A stretch of DNA of 64,000 bases from Candidatus Peregrinibacteria bacterium (GCA_018655275.1 JABIJZ010000004.1:124001-188000), one strand, 5' to 3'; shown: positions 41,774-49,345, counted from the first letter of the stretch. Program-made: numbers and translations. The notes: generated by a model from the sequence alone, not told the origin.

Positions 41774-42985
41774 TTAGTTCATCTTTTGTCGAATGAACGC
41801 TGGGATGTCATATTCGTTCTCTGCGGCTTTTGCCGGAGCAGCCTCTGAAGAGGGCATACCTTGTGTGTGAGAACGCACTTGTGGGCGATCTGGGCTGTCT
41901 GATTCGAAGCCTGTAGCGATCACTGTGACCTTCATTTCACCAGTGTATGAATCGTTGATTACAGAACCGAAGATAATGTTAGCTTCAGGGTCTGCAGCTT
42001 CAGTGATGATCTTAGCAGCTTCATCAACTTCAAACATTGAGAGGTCGTTTCCACCAGTGATGTTGAATAGAACACCTTTCGCACCGTCGATAGACATTTC
42101 AAGTAATGGACTTTCGATAGCGGCTTTGGCAGATTCTGCGGCTCTGTTCTCTCCAGTACCGTAACCGATACCCATGAGAGCTGAACCTGCATTTTCCATA
42201 ACTGCCTTAACGTCGGCGAAGTCGACATTGATCATTCCGTGAACGGTGATCAAGTCAGCGATACCTTGGACACCTTGTCTTAGGACATCGTCCACAACTG
42301 CGAATGCATCGTTGAGTGGAGTTTTTTTATCGATAATTGCGAGAATTTTGTCGTTTGGAATTGTGATGAGAGTGTCGAGTTTGTTTTTCAAATTCTCCAT
42401 ACCATCCTGAGATTGTTGGCTTCTTCTGTGACCTTCAAATCCAAATGGCTTTGTCATCACACCTATAGTTAGAACACCCATATCTTTTGCTAATTCTGCG
42501 ATGATTGGAGCGGCACCTGTACCTGTTCCACCACCAAGTCCACATGTTAGGAAAAGAAGATCTGTTCCTTCTAATGCTTCTTTTAGTTCTTCGATAGATT
42601 CTTCGGCAGCTTGTTTTCCGATATCAGGATTACTTCCTGCTCCTAGTCCTCTTGTTGTTGCTCGTCCTATGTTTAGTTTTGTTGGAGCTTCGTTGTGGTA
42701 AAGCGCTTGCGCGTCTGTGTTTACAGCGATGAACTCAACTCCTCTTAGACTTGATTTGATCATTCTGTTCAATGCGTTTCCTCCTCCTCCTCCTACTCCC
42801 ATTACTTTTATGTTTGCGACTGGAGTGATTTCTGGAGTCACTTCCATGATTTTTCGTGGTTTGTTTGCCATTGCTCTTTGTGATGTTCCTCCGTTTGAAG
42901 AAGCGCCACCCGCCGAGAATAGATTCTTTAGATCCACGTCTTGGTTTGTGTTATTTGAGTTGTTTTGTGTGTTGTCGTCTGACAT
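41774..42985 (-). CDS. ftsZ: Cell division GTPase FtsZ
   Basis: FtsZ forms the Z-ring. The 403-residue protein has a variable N-terminal arm of about 55 residues (Asn/Ser rich), the nucleotide-binding VMGVGGGGGNALNRM, and the tubulin signature GGGTGTGAAP (about 151-160). The T7 loop region has GVQGIADLITVHGMINVDFA. A short linker leads to the C-terminal peptide YDIPAFIRQKM, which binds FtsA and other partners. It is preceded by ftsA and a strong promoter of its own. Confidence 0.98.
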   Translation of the reverse strand: MSDDNTQNNSNNTNQDVDLKNLFSAGGASSNGGTSQRAMANKPRKIMEVTPEITPVANIKVMGVGGGGGNALNRMIKSSLRGVEFIAVNTDAQALYHNEAPTKLNIGRATTRGLGAGSNPDIGKQAAEESIEELKEALEGTDLLFLTCGLGGGTGTGAAPIIAELAKDMGVLTIGVMTKPFGFEGHRRSQQSQDGMENLKNKLDTLITIPNDKILAIIDKKTPLNDAFAVVDDVLRQGVQGIADLITVHGMINVDFADVKAVMENAGSALMGIGYGTGENRAAESAKAAIESPLLEMSIDGAKGVLFNITGGNDLSMFEVDEAAKIITEAADPEANIIFGSVINDSYTGEMKVTVIATGFESDSPDRPQVRSHTQGMPSSEAAPAKAAENEYDIPAFIRQKMN

Positions 42986-43027
42986 AACTATAAGGGTTAG
43001 GGTGAGTTTTTAAGGGAAGGATTCTAA

Positions 43028-43056
43028 TTATTACCTATGGTTTGACATATTGTCAA
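43028..43056 (-). promoter_or_regulatory. ftsZ promoter with palindrome over the -35
   Basis: On the minus strand, TTGACA (43056-43051), 17 bp, TAATAA (43033-43028). The -35 hexamer is one arm of a perfect inverted repeat, TTGACA-ata-TGTCAA (43042-43056). That could be a repressor site controlling ftsZ separately from ftsA. Leader about 36 nt. Confidence 0.6.
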
Positions 43057-43084
43057 TCTCTAGTTGTTAGTTATTTAATACCGA

Positions 43085-43110
43085 AGGCGCAATTTACTTT
43101 CCAAGCGCCT
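43085..43110 (-). other. Hairpin in the ftsA-ftsZ gap
   Basis: AGGCGC/GCGCCT with a 14-nt loop, 27 bp after the ftsA stop codon. It lacks a T-run on the transcribed side, so it may be an attenuator or 3' stabiliser instead of a full terminator. Confidence 0.45.
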
Positions 43111-43137
43111 GATAATGTTTTTTAATAGACCTGATTA

Positions 43138-44370
43138 CTAGGGAAGAAGACCTTTGAACCACTTCTTCACATTACCAACTCCTTTCTTTAGGTTTATGCT
43201 CTTCACTCCGTATGGCTTTCCTTCGAATTTCGATCCCCAAATGAGGAGACCTATAACTGTTGCATAAGCAGGATCATCGATCTTGTCGACAACTCCATCA
43301 TAATTTTGTGGGAATCCGATTTGGACTGGTAGATTTAGTGTTTCTCGGGCCAAGTCTGTGAGGCCTGACATTTTTGACGCTGCACCTGTCAGGATCACAC
43401 CTGCAGGAAGCATTCCGTCTCTGTGGATCTTTGCCAATTCGTCTTTTACTAACATGAAAATTTCTTGGTATCTCGCTTCGATTATTTGGCACATTTGTTT
43501 TTTTGAAACAGTGTGAGTGTCCACCTTGCTCATCAATGCAAGGTCGATGGTTTCGCGCTCTGCGACTTCATCTATTGTACATGTGCCGTATTCGATTTTG
43601 ATTTTCTCTGCTGTGTCTATTGAAGTTCTGAGTCCGATTGCGATGTCGTTTGTTACGTTCTCACCTCCTACTGGGATTGTGGCTGTGTGAAGGATTGTTC
43701 CGTCTTCGAAGACGCTTAATCCTGTGCCTCCACATCCAATATCGATAACTACAACACCTAGCTCTTTTTGTCTTTTTGAAAGGACTGCTTCGGCTGCTGC
43801 AAGCGAATTGGGGATTATATCGTTCACGTCCACTCCTGCCTGGAGTACGCATTTTTCTATGTTTTTTATTGTTGGGACTAGTCCGGTGATAATGTGGGCT
43901 TCGACTTCAAGTCTGATTCCGCTCATTCCTACTGGATATTTGATTCCTTTTTGCTCGTCCACTGTGAAAGCTTTTGGGATAATTCTCAGTATTCTTCTGT
44001 TTGGTGGGATTGTTATTGCTTGTGCTGCTTCAAGAACTCGGTCTACGTCGTCTTCTGTTATTTCGTTTTCGTCCTGGCCGACTGCGATCACACCTTTTGA
44101 ATTTATTGATTCCATGTGGTTGCCGCCTATTCCCAAAAACACGTGATTAATAGGTTCACCAGCCATTCTTTCAGCATCTTCGAGTGAAGCTGTGATTGAA
44201 TTGATGGTTTCTTCTACGTCAATGACCGCGCCTTTTCTAAGACCTGTTGATGGCGCAATTCCAACCCCGATAATATTCGGTGCTTGGTGTTCGTCTTCGA
44301 GTGTTCCGACTACTGTTCTTATTTTGGAGCTACCAATATCTAAACTGGCGACTACTCGTGGTTTTGCCAT
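43138..44370 (-). CDS. ftsA: Cell division protein FtsA
   Basis: FtsA is the actin-like membrane anchor of the Z-ring. The 410-residue protein has the phosphate-1 motif ASLDIGSSKIRTVVG, the SHS2/1C-type subdomain (about 80-165), phosphate-2 (VVIDIGCGGTGLSVFEDG) and the adenosine motif PAGVILTGAASKMSGL. It ends in an amphipathic helix (GVGNVKKWFKGLLP), the membrane-targeting sequence. The order ftsA-ftsZ is that of the dcw cluster, but murD, murB and the rest lie elsewhere. Confidence 0.97.
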   Translation of the reverse strand: MAKPRVVASLDIGSSKIRTVVGTLEDEHQAPNIIGVGIAPSTGLRKGAVIDVEETINSITASLEDAERMAGEPINHVFLGIGGNHMESINSKGVIAVGQDENEITEDDVDRVLEAAQAITIPPNRRILRIIPKAFTVDEQKGIKYPVGMSGIRLEVEAHIITGLVPTIKNIEKCVLQAGVDVNDIIPNSLAAAEAVLSKRQKELGVVVIDIGCGGTGLSVFEDGTILHTATIPVGGENVTNDIAIGLRTSIDTAEKIKIEYGTCTIDEVAERETIDLALMSKVDTHTVSKKQMCQIIEARYQEIFMLVKDELAKIHRDGMLPAGVILTGAASKMSGLTDLARETLNLPVQIGFPQNYDGVVDKIDDPAYATVIGLLIWGSKFEGKPYGVKSINLKKGVGNVKKWFKGLLP

Positions 44371-44397
44371 GTAAGTGAAATTTTTAAAGCACGCTAG

Positions 44398-44426
44398 ATA
44401 TTACCTAATTTCTTTGGCGGTTACAA
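44398..44426 (-). promoter_or_regulatory. ftsA promoter
   Basis: TTGTAA (44426-44421), 17 bp, TAATAT (44403-44398) on the minus strand; start near 44391, 20 nt before the gene. The AGGTAATA around the -10 is shared with the ftsZ promoter. Confidence 0.6.
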
Positions 44427-44626
44427 TTTTTTTGTGATGGGCTGCGCGTTTTTAATTGACGTGTTTCATTTTTTAGTTCGGTCGGAGTGGGCTTTTACTA
44501 GGGGCTTCCGGGTTGTTTGCGCGTGAAGAATTCCCTTTGAATTGCAGGGATTTTTTGTTTGATTTTTGACAAAAATGTGGTTTGTGGCTGGAGGGGAGGG
44601 GGTGCCGTGGTTGGGGTGTCGCTGAT
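44427..44626. other. Non-coding gap between the ftsA promoter and the repeat element
   Basis: No gene is supported in this G/T-rich stretch. A weak plus-strand hairpin (CCCT...AGGG) followed by ATTTTTT near 44530-44556 could be a terminator. The flank (GGGGTGTCGC next to the repeat) is also G-rich. Confidence 0.4.
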
Positions 44627-44705
44627 GTACCGGAAGGCCATGGTTCTTAGGTGTTGTCCGGGGCGATGTACCGGACAATAGTTAAAAACACCTCTTGTCC
44701 GGGCA
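44627..44705. repeat. 79-bp palindromic element, copy 2 (family A)
   Basis: Same geometry as the 39.4-kb copy: inner hairpin TTGTCCGG/CCGGACAA (44654-44678) starting 27 bp from the left end, followed by the shared TAGTTAAAAACA. The outer left arm is altered (GTACCGGAAG). It sits 32 bp after the 3' end of the exonuclease gene. Confidence 0.8.
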
Positions 44706-44737
44706 CAAGCAAAGAACAAGATCCAAATTTTTGCAAA

Positions 44738-45697
44738 TTAGAATAGAGATGTCTGTTTTTGTTCCGAATGTTGGGGTTTTTCGGGAACATTCGGGAGAGG
44801 TTCCCGGATGTTGGGATTTTTTGGGGACATTCGGGGTCCATCTAGTTTTGCGATCAATGATCGGAATTGGAGCTCTTCGAATAATTTTAGGACTTTTTCT
44901 TTGTCGTATTCGTGAGTTTTGCAGTCCTTGAGGTCGAGGGTGACGGGAACGTCGAGGACGATCGTTGCAAGGTATTGGCTGAAGTATGCTTTTTCTTTGT
45001 TGTCTGCGAGTTTGTTGTGGATTGAGCCTGTGATTTCGTCCAGGTGTTCGTATATGCCGTCGAGGGTTTTGTATTGTTGGAGGAGTCGGACTGCGCCTTT
45101 GTCGCCGATGCCCGGGACCCCAGGGATGTTGTCTGAGCTGTCGCCTTTGAGGGATTTGTAGTCGATGACTTGGTCGGGGGTAAGGCCGTATTTTTCTTCT
45201 ACCTTTGCTGCGTTGTATATTTTTGCGTCTTTGAATCCTGATTGGGGAGCGTACACGAAGACTTTTGGATTAACGAGTTGCAAAGTGTCCATGTCGCCTG
45301 TGACTATATAGGTTTCGAGATCGTCGATTTTTGCGGCTTGAACGGCGAGGGTTCCGAGGACGTCGTCAGCTTCGTACCTATCGCAATCGTAAATTGGCAT
45401 GTTGAAAGTTTCGACCATGTTCCGAATTCTTGGGATTTGGCTGTATAGTTCGTCAGGAGCTTTTGTGCGGGTTGCTTTGTATTCTTTGTATTCTTCGTGG
45501 CGAAATGTCTTGGCTGCGCGGTCAAAAGATACTGCGAAATAATCCGGTTTTTGGATGTTTATTATGTTTAAAAGCATTGAAGTAAAGCCGTAGACCGCAT
45601 TGATTAGCTCTCCGTCTTTTGTTCTAAAATGGGGTGGGAATGCGTGGAATGCCCTGTGTATGATTGCGTTGCCGTCTATAAGGAAAAGTTTTTTCAT
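44738..45697 (-). CDS. 5'-3' exonuclease (stand-alone PolI N-domain type)
   Basis: The 319-residue protein is a FEN-like 5' nuclease. It opens KLFLIDGNAIIHRAFHAFP, has YDCDRYEADDVLGTLAVQA and TGDMDTLQLV with the metal-binding Asp residues, and a helix-hairpin-helix (DNIPGVPGIGDKGAVRLLQQ). There is no polymerase domain, so it may work with a separate PolI or process Okazaki fragments alone. The last ~35 residues (from RMSPKNPNIRE) are encoded by two ~40-bp family B repeats plus a short tail, so the natural C-terminus has been replaced or extended. Confidence 0.92.
   Translation of the reverse strand: MKKLFLIDGNAIIHRAFHAFPPHFRTKDGELINAVYGFTSMLLNIINIQKPDYFAVSFDRAAKTFRHEEYKEYKATRTKAPDELYSQIPRIRNMVETFNMPIYDCDRYEADDVLGTLAVQAAKIDDLETYIVTGDMDTLQLVNPKVFVYAPQSGFKDAKIYNAAKVEEKYGLTPDQVIDYKSLKGDSSDNIPGVPGIGDKGAVRLLQQYKTLDGIYEHLDEITGSIHNKLADNKEKAYFSQYLATIVLDVPVTLDLKDCKTHEYDKEKVLKLFEELQFRSLIAKLDGPRMSPKNPNIREPLPNVPEKPQHSEQKQTSLF
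44762..44840. repeat. Two tandem ~40-bp family B repeats inside the exonuclease gene
   Basis: Units begin at 44762 (TTCCGAATGTTGGGG...) and 44802 (TCCCGGATGTTGGGA...), period 40. Each is a palindrome with CCGAATGTT/AACATTCGG-type arms around a G/T-rich loop. They are read as coding sequence in two different frames (PRMSPKNPNIREP, then NVPEKPQHSEQ). Confidence 0.75.
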
Positions 45698-45858
45698 GTG
45701 TGCTTGTTTGGGAGCAGAGATGCCAGTGTTTTAGGCTTTGTGATCTTCACATTATTTCTAGAAACTGTCAACGGCTACGGGGTCGACTAACAGAAGGAAT
45801 TGTGGTAGAATTATTAGATAATTTGATTGGGAAATTAAATACAAAAACCAAAAATAAA

Positions 45859-46407
45859 ATGGGTGAGGAAACACTAATAGATTTTCTAAAGAACAAAAAG
45901 ACCGCCAAAAAAGGGCTTTGCGACAAACTATCTTTTGATCACAAAATGCCTTTAATTGGGCTAGTTATCGACCTTGAATTGTCTGAGGATGATGTGGCGA
46001 TAATCGAAAGTCTGCTTGAGGGGACTTCGGCTTTGGATGTTGAGATTGTTGTCTTGGCTGATACAAATCTGGACTCTTTTTCTTTTCCTCATGTACACCA
46101 TGTTCCTTACAGCCAACAAAGTCGTGAACATCTGATGAAAGCGTCTGATATGATGGTCGCTTTGCCTCATAATGATATCGATGAGTGGCTGCTTAACGGT
46201 GTCGTACCGATAACACATCTTCGAGAAGGCATTTCAAATTATGATCCGAATCAGGAGGTGGGGAATAGTTTTGTTTATGGTGACGTCGAAGACACTGACC
46301 AATGGAAAATCTTTGCAGCTTTGGTTAGGGCATTGGAAACGTATAAATTCCCTTACGATTGGAAAAGTATCGTAGGAACTGGTTTGAAATCCGTACAAGA
46401 TAGGTAA
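45859..46407 (+). CDS. Uncharacterised 182-residue protein, possibly a GT-B C-terminal half
   Basis: The product (from MGEETLIDFLKNKKTAKKGL) reads like the C-terminal Rossmann half of a starch/glycogen-synthase-type GT-B enzyme. It has MPLIGLVIDLELSEDDVAII, then IVVLADTN, VPYSQQSREHLMKASDMMVA and NGVVPITHLREGISNYDP. The catalytic Glu-x7-Glu motif is not evident and the N-terminal half is missing, so it is either degenerate or a binding protein. The likely promoter is an extended -10 (TGGTAGAAT) near 45812. The upstream in-frame GTG/TTG codons extend into that promoter and were not used. Confidence 0.55.
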   Translation: MGEETLIDFLKNKKTAKKGLCDKLSFDHKMPLIGLVIDLELSEDDVAIIESLLEGTSALDVEIVVLADTNLDSFSFPHVHHVPYSQQSREHLMKASDMMVALPHNDIDEWLLNGVVPITHLREGISNYDPNQEVGNSFVYGDVEDTDQWKIFAALVRALETYKFPYDWKSIVGTGLKSVQDR

Positions 46408-46426
46408 AAGGGGAGAGGTCGAGGGA

Positions 46427-46786
46427 TTAGTCTAAAGATAGACCGCCGCTGTTTCCTGAACCTGAAGTTACGCTTGTGACAGTCTCGATGATGTCGCGGT
46501 AGTCGATGTATTTTATCACGTTTAGACCCATTGCTTTACCGACTGTTCCAACAATAACGACTGCCAAAACTGTGACGATCAAGCCGATTATTGCGTATCG
46601 GATTGTTGAGACAGCTTGTTTGATTTTTTCTTCTTGGCCTCCTGAAAGGATAAATGAAATTCCACCTACGAAAATGAAAACAACCGACAGGAATGCTGCG
46701 ATTATGATTGCGTATGCGAAGCCTCTATTTATAATTTCTGTAATTTCGTAAGATTGAGCTGCTTCAACGATTGATATGTCAGCCAT
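46427..46786 (-). CDS. TrbC/VirB2-like two-helix membrane protein
   Basis: The 119-residue protein has two transmembrane helices (FAYAIIIAAFLSVVFIFVGG; YAIIGLIVTVLAVVIVGTV) joined by ILSGGQEEKIKQAVSTIR. It has no cleavable signal. The helix-loop-helix matches the pilin-like protein at 18.9 kb, and the two are probably paralogues. In CPR such proteins often lie near secretion or pilus genes, but none is adjacent here. The C-terminal Ser/Gly tail is probably flexible. Confidence 0.7.
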   Translation of the reverse strand: MADISIVEAAQSYEITEIINRGFAYAIIIAAFLSVVFIFVGGISFILSGGQEEKIKQAVSTIRYAIIGLIVTVLAVVIVGTVGKAMGLNVIKYIDYRDIIETVTSVTSGSGNSGGLSLD

Positions 46787-46833
46787 TTGGGTTTGGAGTT
46801 AAATGAGGGTGGAGGAGCAGGGAGATTATACCT

Positions 46834-47103
46834 TTATGCTTCTTCTGGTTCAACTATCTTCAAGTTGACACGTTCGTTGTTCTTAGAGCCAACGATTCTT
46901 AGTAAAACTCTTAGAGCTTTTGCTGTTTGTCCTTGTTTCCCGACAATCTTTCCCATGTCGTCTTTGTGGACTTTTAACAAAAGTAGAACTCCAAGATCAT
47001 CAACTGTTCTTTCAACAAATACGTCGTCTGGATTCTCGACGATCAGTTTGACCACGTATTCAATAAAATCGCGATCTAGTCCTTGTGTAGTATCATCTGC
47101 CAT
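46834..47103 (-). CDS. khpA: KH-domain RNA-binding protein KhpA
   Basis: The 89-residue protein is a single KH domain (KDFIEYVVKLIV-type start, here RDFIEYVVKLIVENPDDV). It has the RNA-binding GxxG loop in MGKIVGKQGQTAKALR. KhpA works with KhpB in RNA chaperoning and cell-size control. It lies directly downstream of rpsP, the usual bacterial order, with a 38-bp gap. Confidence 0.93.
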   Translation of the reverse strand: MADDTTQGLDRDFIEYVVKLIVENPDDVFVERTVDDLGVLLLLKVHKDDMGKIVGKQGQTAKALRVLLRIVGSKNNERVNLKIVEPEEA

Positions 47104-47141
47104 AGCAATAGGTTAGGATTTGCGGGTATAGTAGGGGATTC

Positions 47142-47624
47142 CTATTCTTTTGGAGTTTCTTCAGCGGGTTTTTCTTCCTCTTTTGGTGGTTCCTCGGCTG
47201 GAGCCTCTTCAGCTTTTGGTTCCTCAGCGGGTTTCTCTTCTTCTTTCGGAGCTTCTTCAGTTTTTGGTGCTTCTGCAGCAGGAGCTGCTTCGGCAGAGGC
47301 TGCAGGGGTGCTCGCTTCGCTCGCACTATCTTCTGCGCCTTTCTTCTTTCGTTGTTTGTTTCGAGGTCCAATGTATTCTTCCATTCCTTCTACTCCATCA
47401 TTCTTCAATAAAGTGGCTAGTGTGTCAGATGGTTTTGCACCAAAACTCATCCAGTATTTGACCCGTTCCAAATCAACTTTGAAAACAGATGGATCACTGG
47501 CTGGTTGGTAGAAACCCAAAACTTCTTTTGCTTTGCCTTTAACGGCATCTGTATGTTCTTGAAGAACAATTCTGAAGTTTGGCTGTCCTTTCTTTCCTGT
47601 TCGTTGCAATCTTAGTACTAGCAT
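47142..47624 (-). CDS. rpsP: 30S ribosomal protein S16 with long acidic tail
   Basis: The first 85 residues are a normal S16 (MLVLRLQRTGKKGQPNFRIV, DPSVFKVDLERVKYWMSFGA, PSDTLATLLKN). The 160-residue product then has a low-complexity tail of about 70 residues made of Ala, Glu, Pro and Lys (repeats of the type EEKPAEEP). The core assembles early into the 30S subunit. The tail would extend into solvent; its role is unknown. It is the first gene of the rpsP-khpA pair. Confidence 0.95.
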   Translation of the reverse strand: MLVLRLQRTGKKGQPNFRIVLQEHTDAVKGKAKEVLGFYQPASDPSVFKVDLERVKYWMSFGAKPSDTLATLLKNDGVEGMEEYIGPRNKQRKKKGAEDSASEASTPAASAEAAPAAEAPKTEEAPKEEEKPAEEPKAEEAPAEEPPKEEEKPAEETPKE

Positions 47625-47678
47625 TTAATCTGATTAATAGAATAAAGCGCGCTCATTGTAGCGAATGAGGTCTTGAAG

Positions 47679-47999
47679 TCAAGAAAAAATCTTGGTTTTG
47701 ATATCTTTTATCTTTGGAGAGCCCTTTGTTTGGGGAAGATTCTCCTTCACTCCTTCGAGAATTTGGTGCTTTCTCATCATTATTTCACTAGCCCAGGCTG
47801 ATGAAGGAACTTGGATTGTGATGGTGTGGTCTTTGTAAAATTTTGCTTTTATTTGGCTTTTTGCGCTTGGGATTTTCGGAAAAAGAACTGGAATCATCGA
47901 ATTGAAGGCTTCACATGCCTGGATCGCTTTGAATTCGCCGATAATCCCGTGCTTTGCGGCGGCTTTGTTCATCAGATTTTGGAGCGGGGTGAATGTCAT
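47679..47999 (-). CDS. dciA: DciA/DUF721 family protein (DnaB helicase loader candidate)
   Basis: The 106-residue product has the DUF721/DciA fold: HGIIGEFKAIQACEAFNSMI, then AKFYKDHTITIQVPSSAWAS and a helix (IMMRKHQILEGVKENLP). It is a KH-like domain. DciA replaces DnaC/DnaI for DnaB loading in most bacteria. It is downstream of a small membrane-protein gene and the glycosyltransferase. Confidence 0.8.
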   Translation of the reverse strand: MTFTPLQNLMNKAAAKHGIIGEFKAIQACEAFNSMIPVLFPKIPSAKSQIKAKFYKDHTITIQVPSSAWASEIMMRKHQILEGVKENLPQTKGSPKIKDIKTKIFS

Positions 48000-48012
48000 T
48001 GGGCTGGCATCA

Positions 48013-48126
48013 TTATGTTGTGAGCATGTAATAAATAAAGACTATGAGCGCAAACAGAAAAAATAGTATGATTTTTAGTTTCGTTGAGTTGTACCCAAAG
48101 TTTTCATTAAAGTCGTGGAAGCTCAT
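48013..48126 (-). CDS. Small membrane protein (37 residues)
   Basis: A short ORF overlaps the 3' end of the glycosyltransferase gene by 20 nt and ends 13 bp before dciA. The product starts MSFHDFNENFGYNSTKL and has one hydrophobic helix (IILFFLFALIVFIYYML). Coupled translation from the glycosyltransferase mRNA is plausible. There is no homology evidence; support is the overlap, the fit to the gap and the clean membrane helix. Confidence 0.45.
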   Translation of the reverse strand: MSFHDFNENFGYNSTKLKIILFFLFALIVFIYYMLTT

Positions 48127-49345
48127 TGTATAGGTTTAATGTTTCTTTAGCCATCTTCTCCCATGAGAATTGAGAAACTCTTTGAAGCCCTTTTTCTATC
48201 AATTCTGTCTGGAGGTTAGGGTCGGTGATTAGTTGGGTGATTTTGTCTGCGATGTCTTGGGTGTTTTCTGGATCGAAAAATAGAGCGTTGTTTGGGCCGG
48301 CTATTTCTGGGATCGATGATACGTTTGAGGCTATTACTGGGGTTCCGCATTTCATTGCTTCAAGTACGGGAAGGCCGAACCCTTCGTATAAAGATGGGAA
48401 AACGTACGCCGTTGCAAGATTGTACAGAGCTATGAGTTCGGGTTCTGGGACGAGGCCTGCGAAGATGACTTTTTCTTGGAGGCCCAGTTCGGCAGTTGCG
48501 TTTTCGGCTTCTGGGTAGAGGGGGTCGTGTTTGCCTGTGATTATGAGTTTAAGTTCTGGGAAGTCTGGTGAGATTTTTGCGAAAGCTTCGATTAGTCGTG
48601 GGAGGTTTTTGTGGTATCGGTGAACTCCTGTGTATAGCAGGAATGGCGGCTTTTGGGTGGTTTGTTCTTGTAGATTGTCCCGGAGGTGGGGTGTTTTTAG
48701 GGGACCTTCGGGAGGGTTTCCCGGAGGTGGGGTGTTTTCGGGGGACTTCCGGGGAGTTGTCCCGGATGTTGGTGTTTTCGGGGGACTTCCGGGAGGCAAG
48801 ATCTTGTATTCTTCGCCTACCGCTTCGTATATAACCTCTATTTTGTGAGAGGGGATGTGGTGGATTTTGATGATGTCATTTTTGGTGTTTTTTGAAACTG
48901 CGATGATTTTTTTTGCTTTTTTGACGGCGTGACGAACGACTGCTTTGTATGCGAGCCTGTATGGAAGTGCTGTCATTTTTTTGCCTGGGAATAGGGTGTG
49001 TGTAAGGTCGTGGATCGTAACTATGAATGGTTTGTTGTATCGGATTGGCGCATTAAAATGTGTGAAGTGCATCAGGTCAAGGTCCTCGACGTTGATTGCT
49101 TTGAGGAGGTTGGTTTGTTCTTTGAGTGAGTAGTGAGGTGCGTCAACTAGGACTTTTTTGATGTTTCCTGAGGGAGGAGTGTAGGCGTCGTATTCGGGAT
49201 TGTTTAGGAAAAGGACGTACTCGTTTTGTTGGCCTGTGGATTGATTTTGAGAAAGTTTTGCGACATGTTTGACTAACTCAAAAGTGTATCGGCCGATGCC
49301 GGTGAAAGAACTTTGAAACATTCTGCAATCTATTCCTATGCGCAT
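48107..49345 (-). CDS. GT4 glycosyltransferase carrying an in-frame palindromic repeat insert
   Basis: The 412-residue protein is a GT-B, family 4 enzyme. The N-terminal half starts MRIGIDCRMFQSSFTGIGRY and has FIVTIHDLTHTLFPGK. The C-terminal half has LYTGVHRYHKNLPRLIEAFA, the segment LYEGFGLPVLEAMKCGTPVI (Glu-x7-Glu, the nucleotide-sugar site) and ASNVSSIPEIAG. Between them, at the inter-domain linker, about 41 residues rich in Pro, Thr and Gly (starting LPPGSPPKTPTSGTTPRKSP) are encoded by three family B repeats. It probably transfers a sugar for surface polysaccharide; donor and acceptor are unknown. Confidence 0.92.
   Translation of the reverse strand: MRIGIDCRMFQSSFTGIGRYTFELVKHVAKLSQNQSTGQQNEYVLFLNNPEYDAYTPPSGNIKKVLVDAPHYSLKEQTNLLKAINVEDLDLMHFTHFNAPIRYNKPFIVTIHDLTHTLFPGKKMTALPYRLAYKAVVRHAVKKAKKIIAVSKNTKNDIIKIHHIPSHKIEVIYEAVGEEYKILPPGSPPKTPTSGTTPRKSPENTPPPGNPPEGPLKTPHLRDNLQEQTTQKPPFLLYTGVHRYHKNLPRLIEAFAKISPDFPELKLIITGKHDPLYPEAENATAELGLQEKVIFAGLVPEPELIALYNLATAYVFPSLYEGFGLPVLEAMKCGTPVIASNVSSIPEIAGPNNALFFDPENTQDIADKITQLITDPNLQTELIEKGLQRVSQFSWEKMAKETLNLYNELPRL
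48678..48800. repeat. Three tandem 41-bp family B repeats inside the glycosyltransferase gene
   Basis: Units start at 48678, 48719 and 48760, exactly 41 bp apart. The consensus begins TCCCGGAGGTGGGGTGTTTT and ends GACTTCCGGG, with CCCGGAnGT/ACnTCCGGG arms. Because 41 is not a multiple of three, the units are read in three different frames; the total of 123 bp keeps the gene open. Confidence 0.9.

Noticed and set aside
48678-48800. CRISPR array
   Set aside because: The 41-bp units are directly tandem with no spacers and lie inside an open gene; no cas gene is near.
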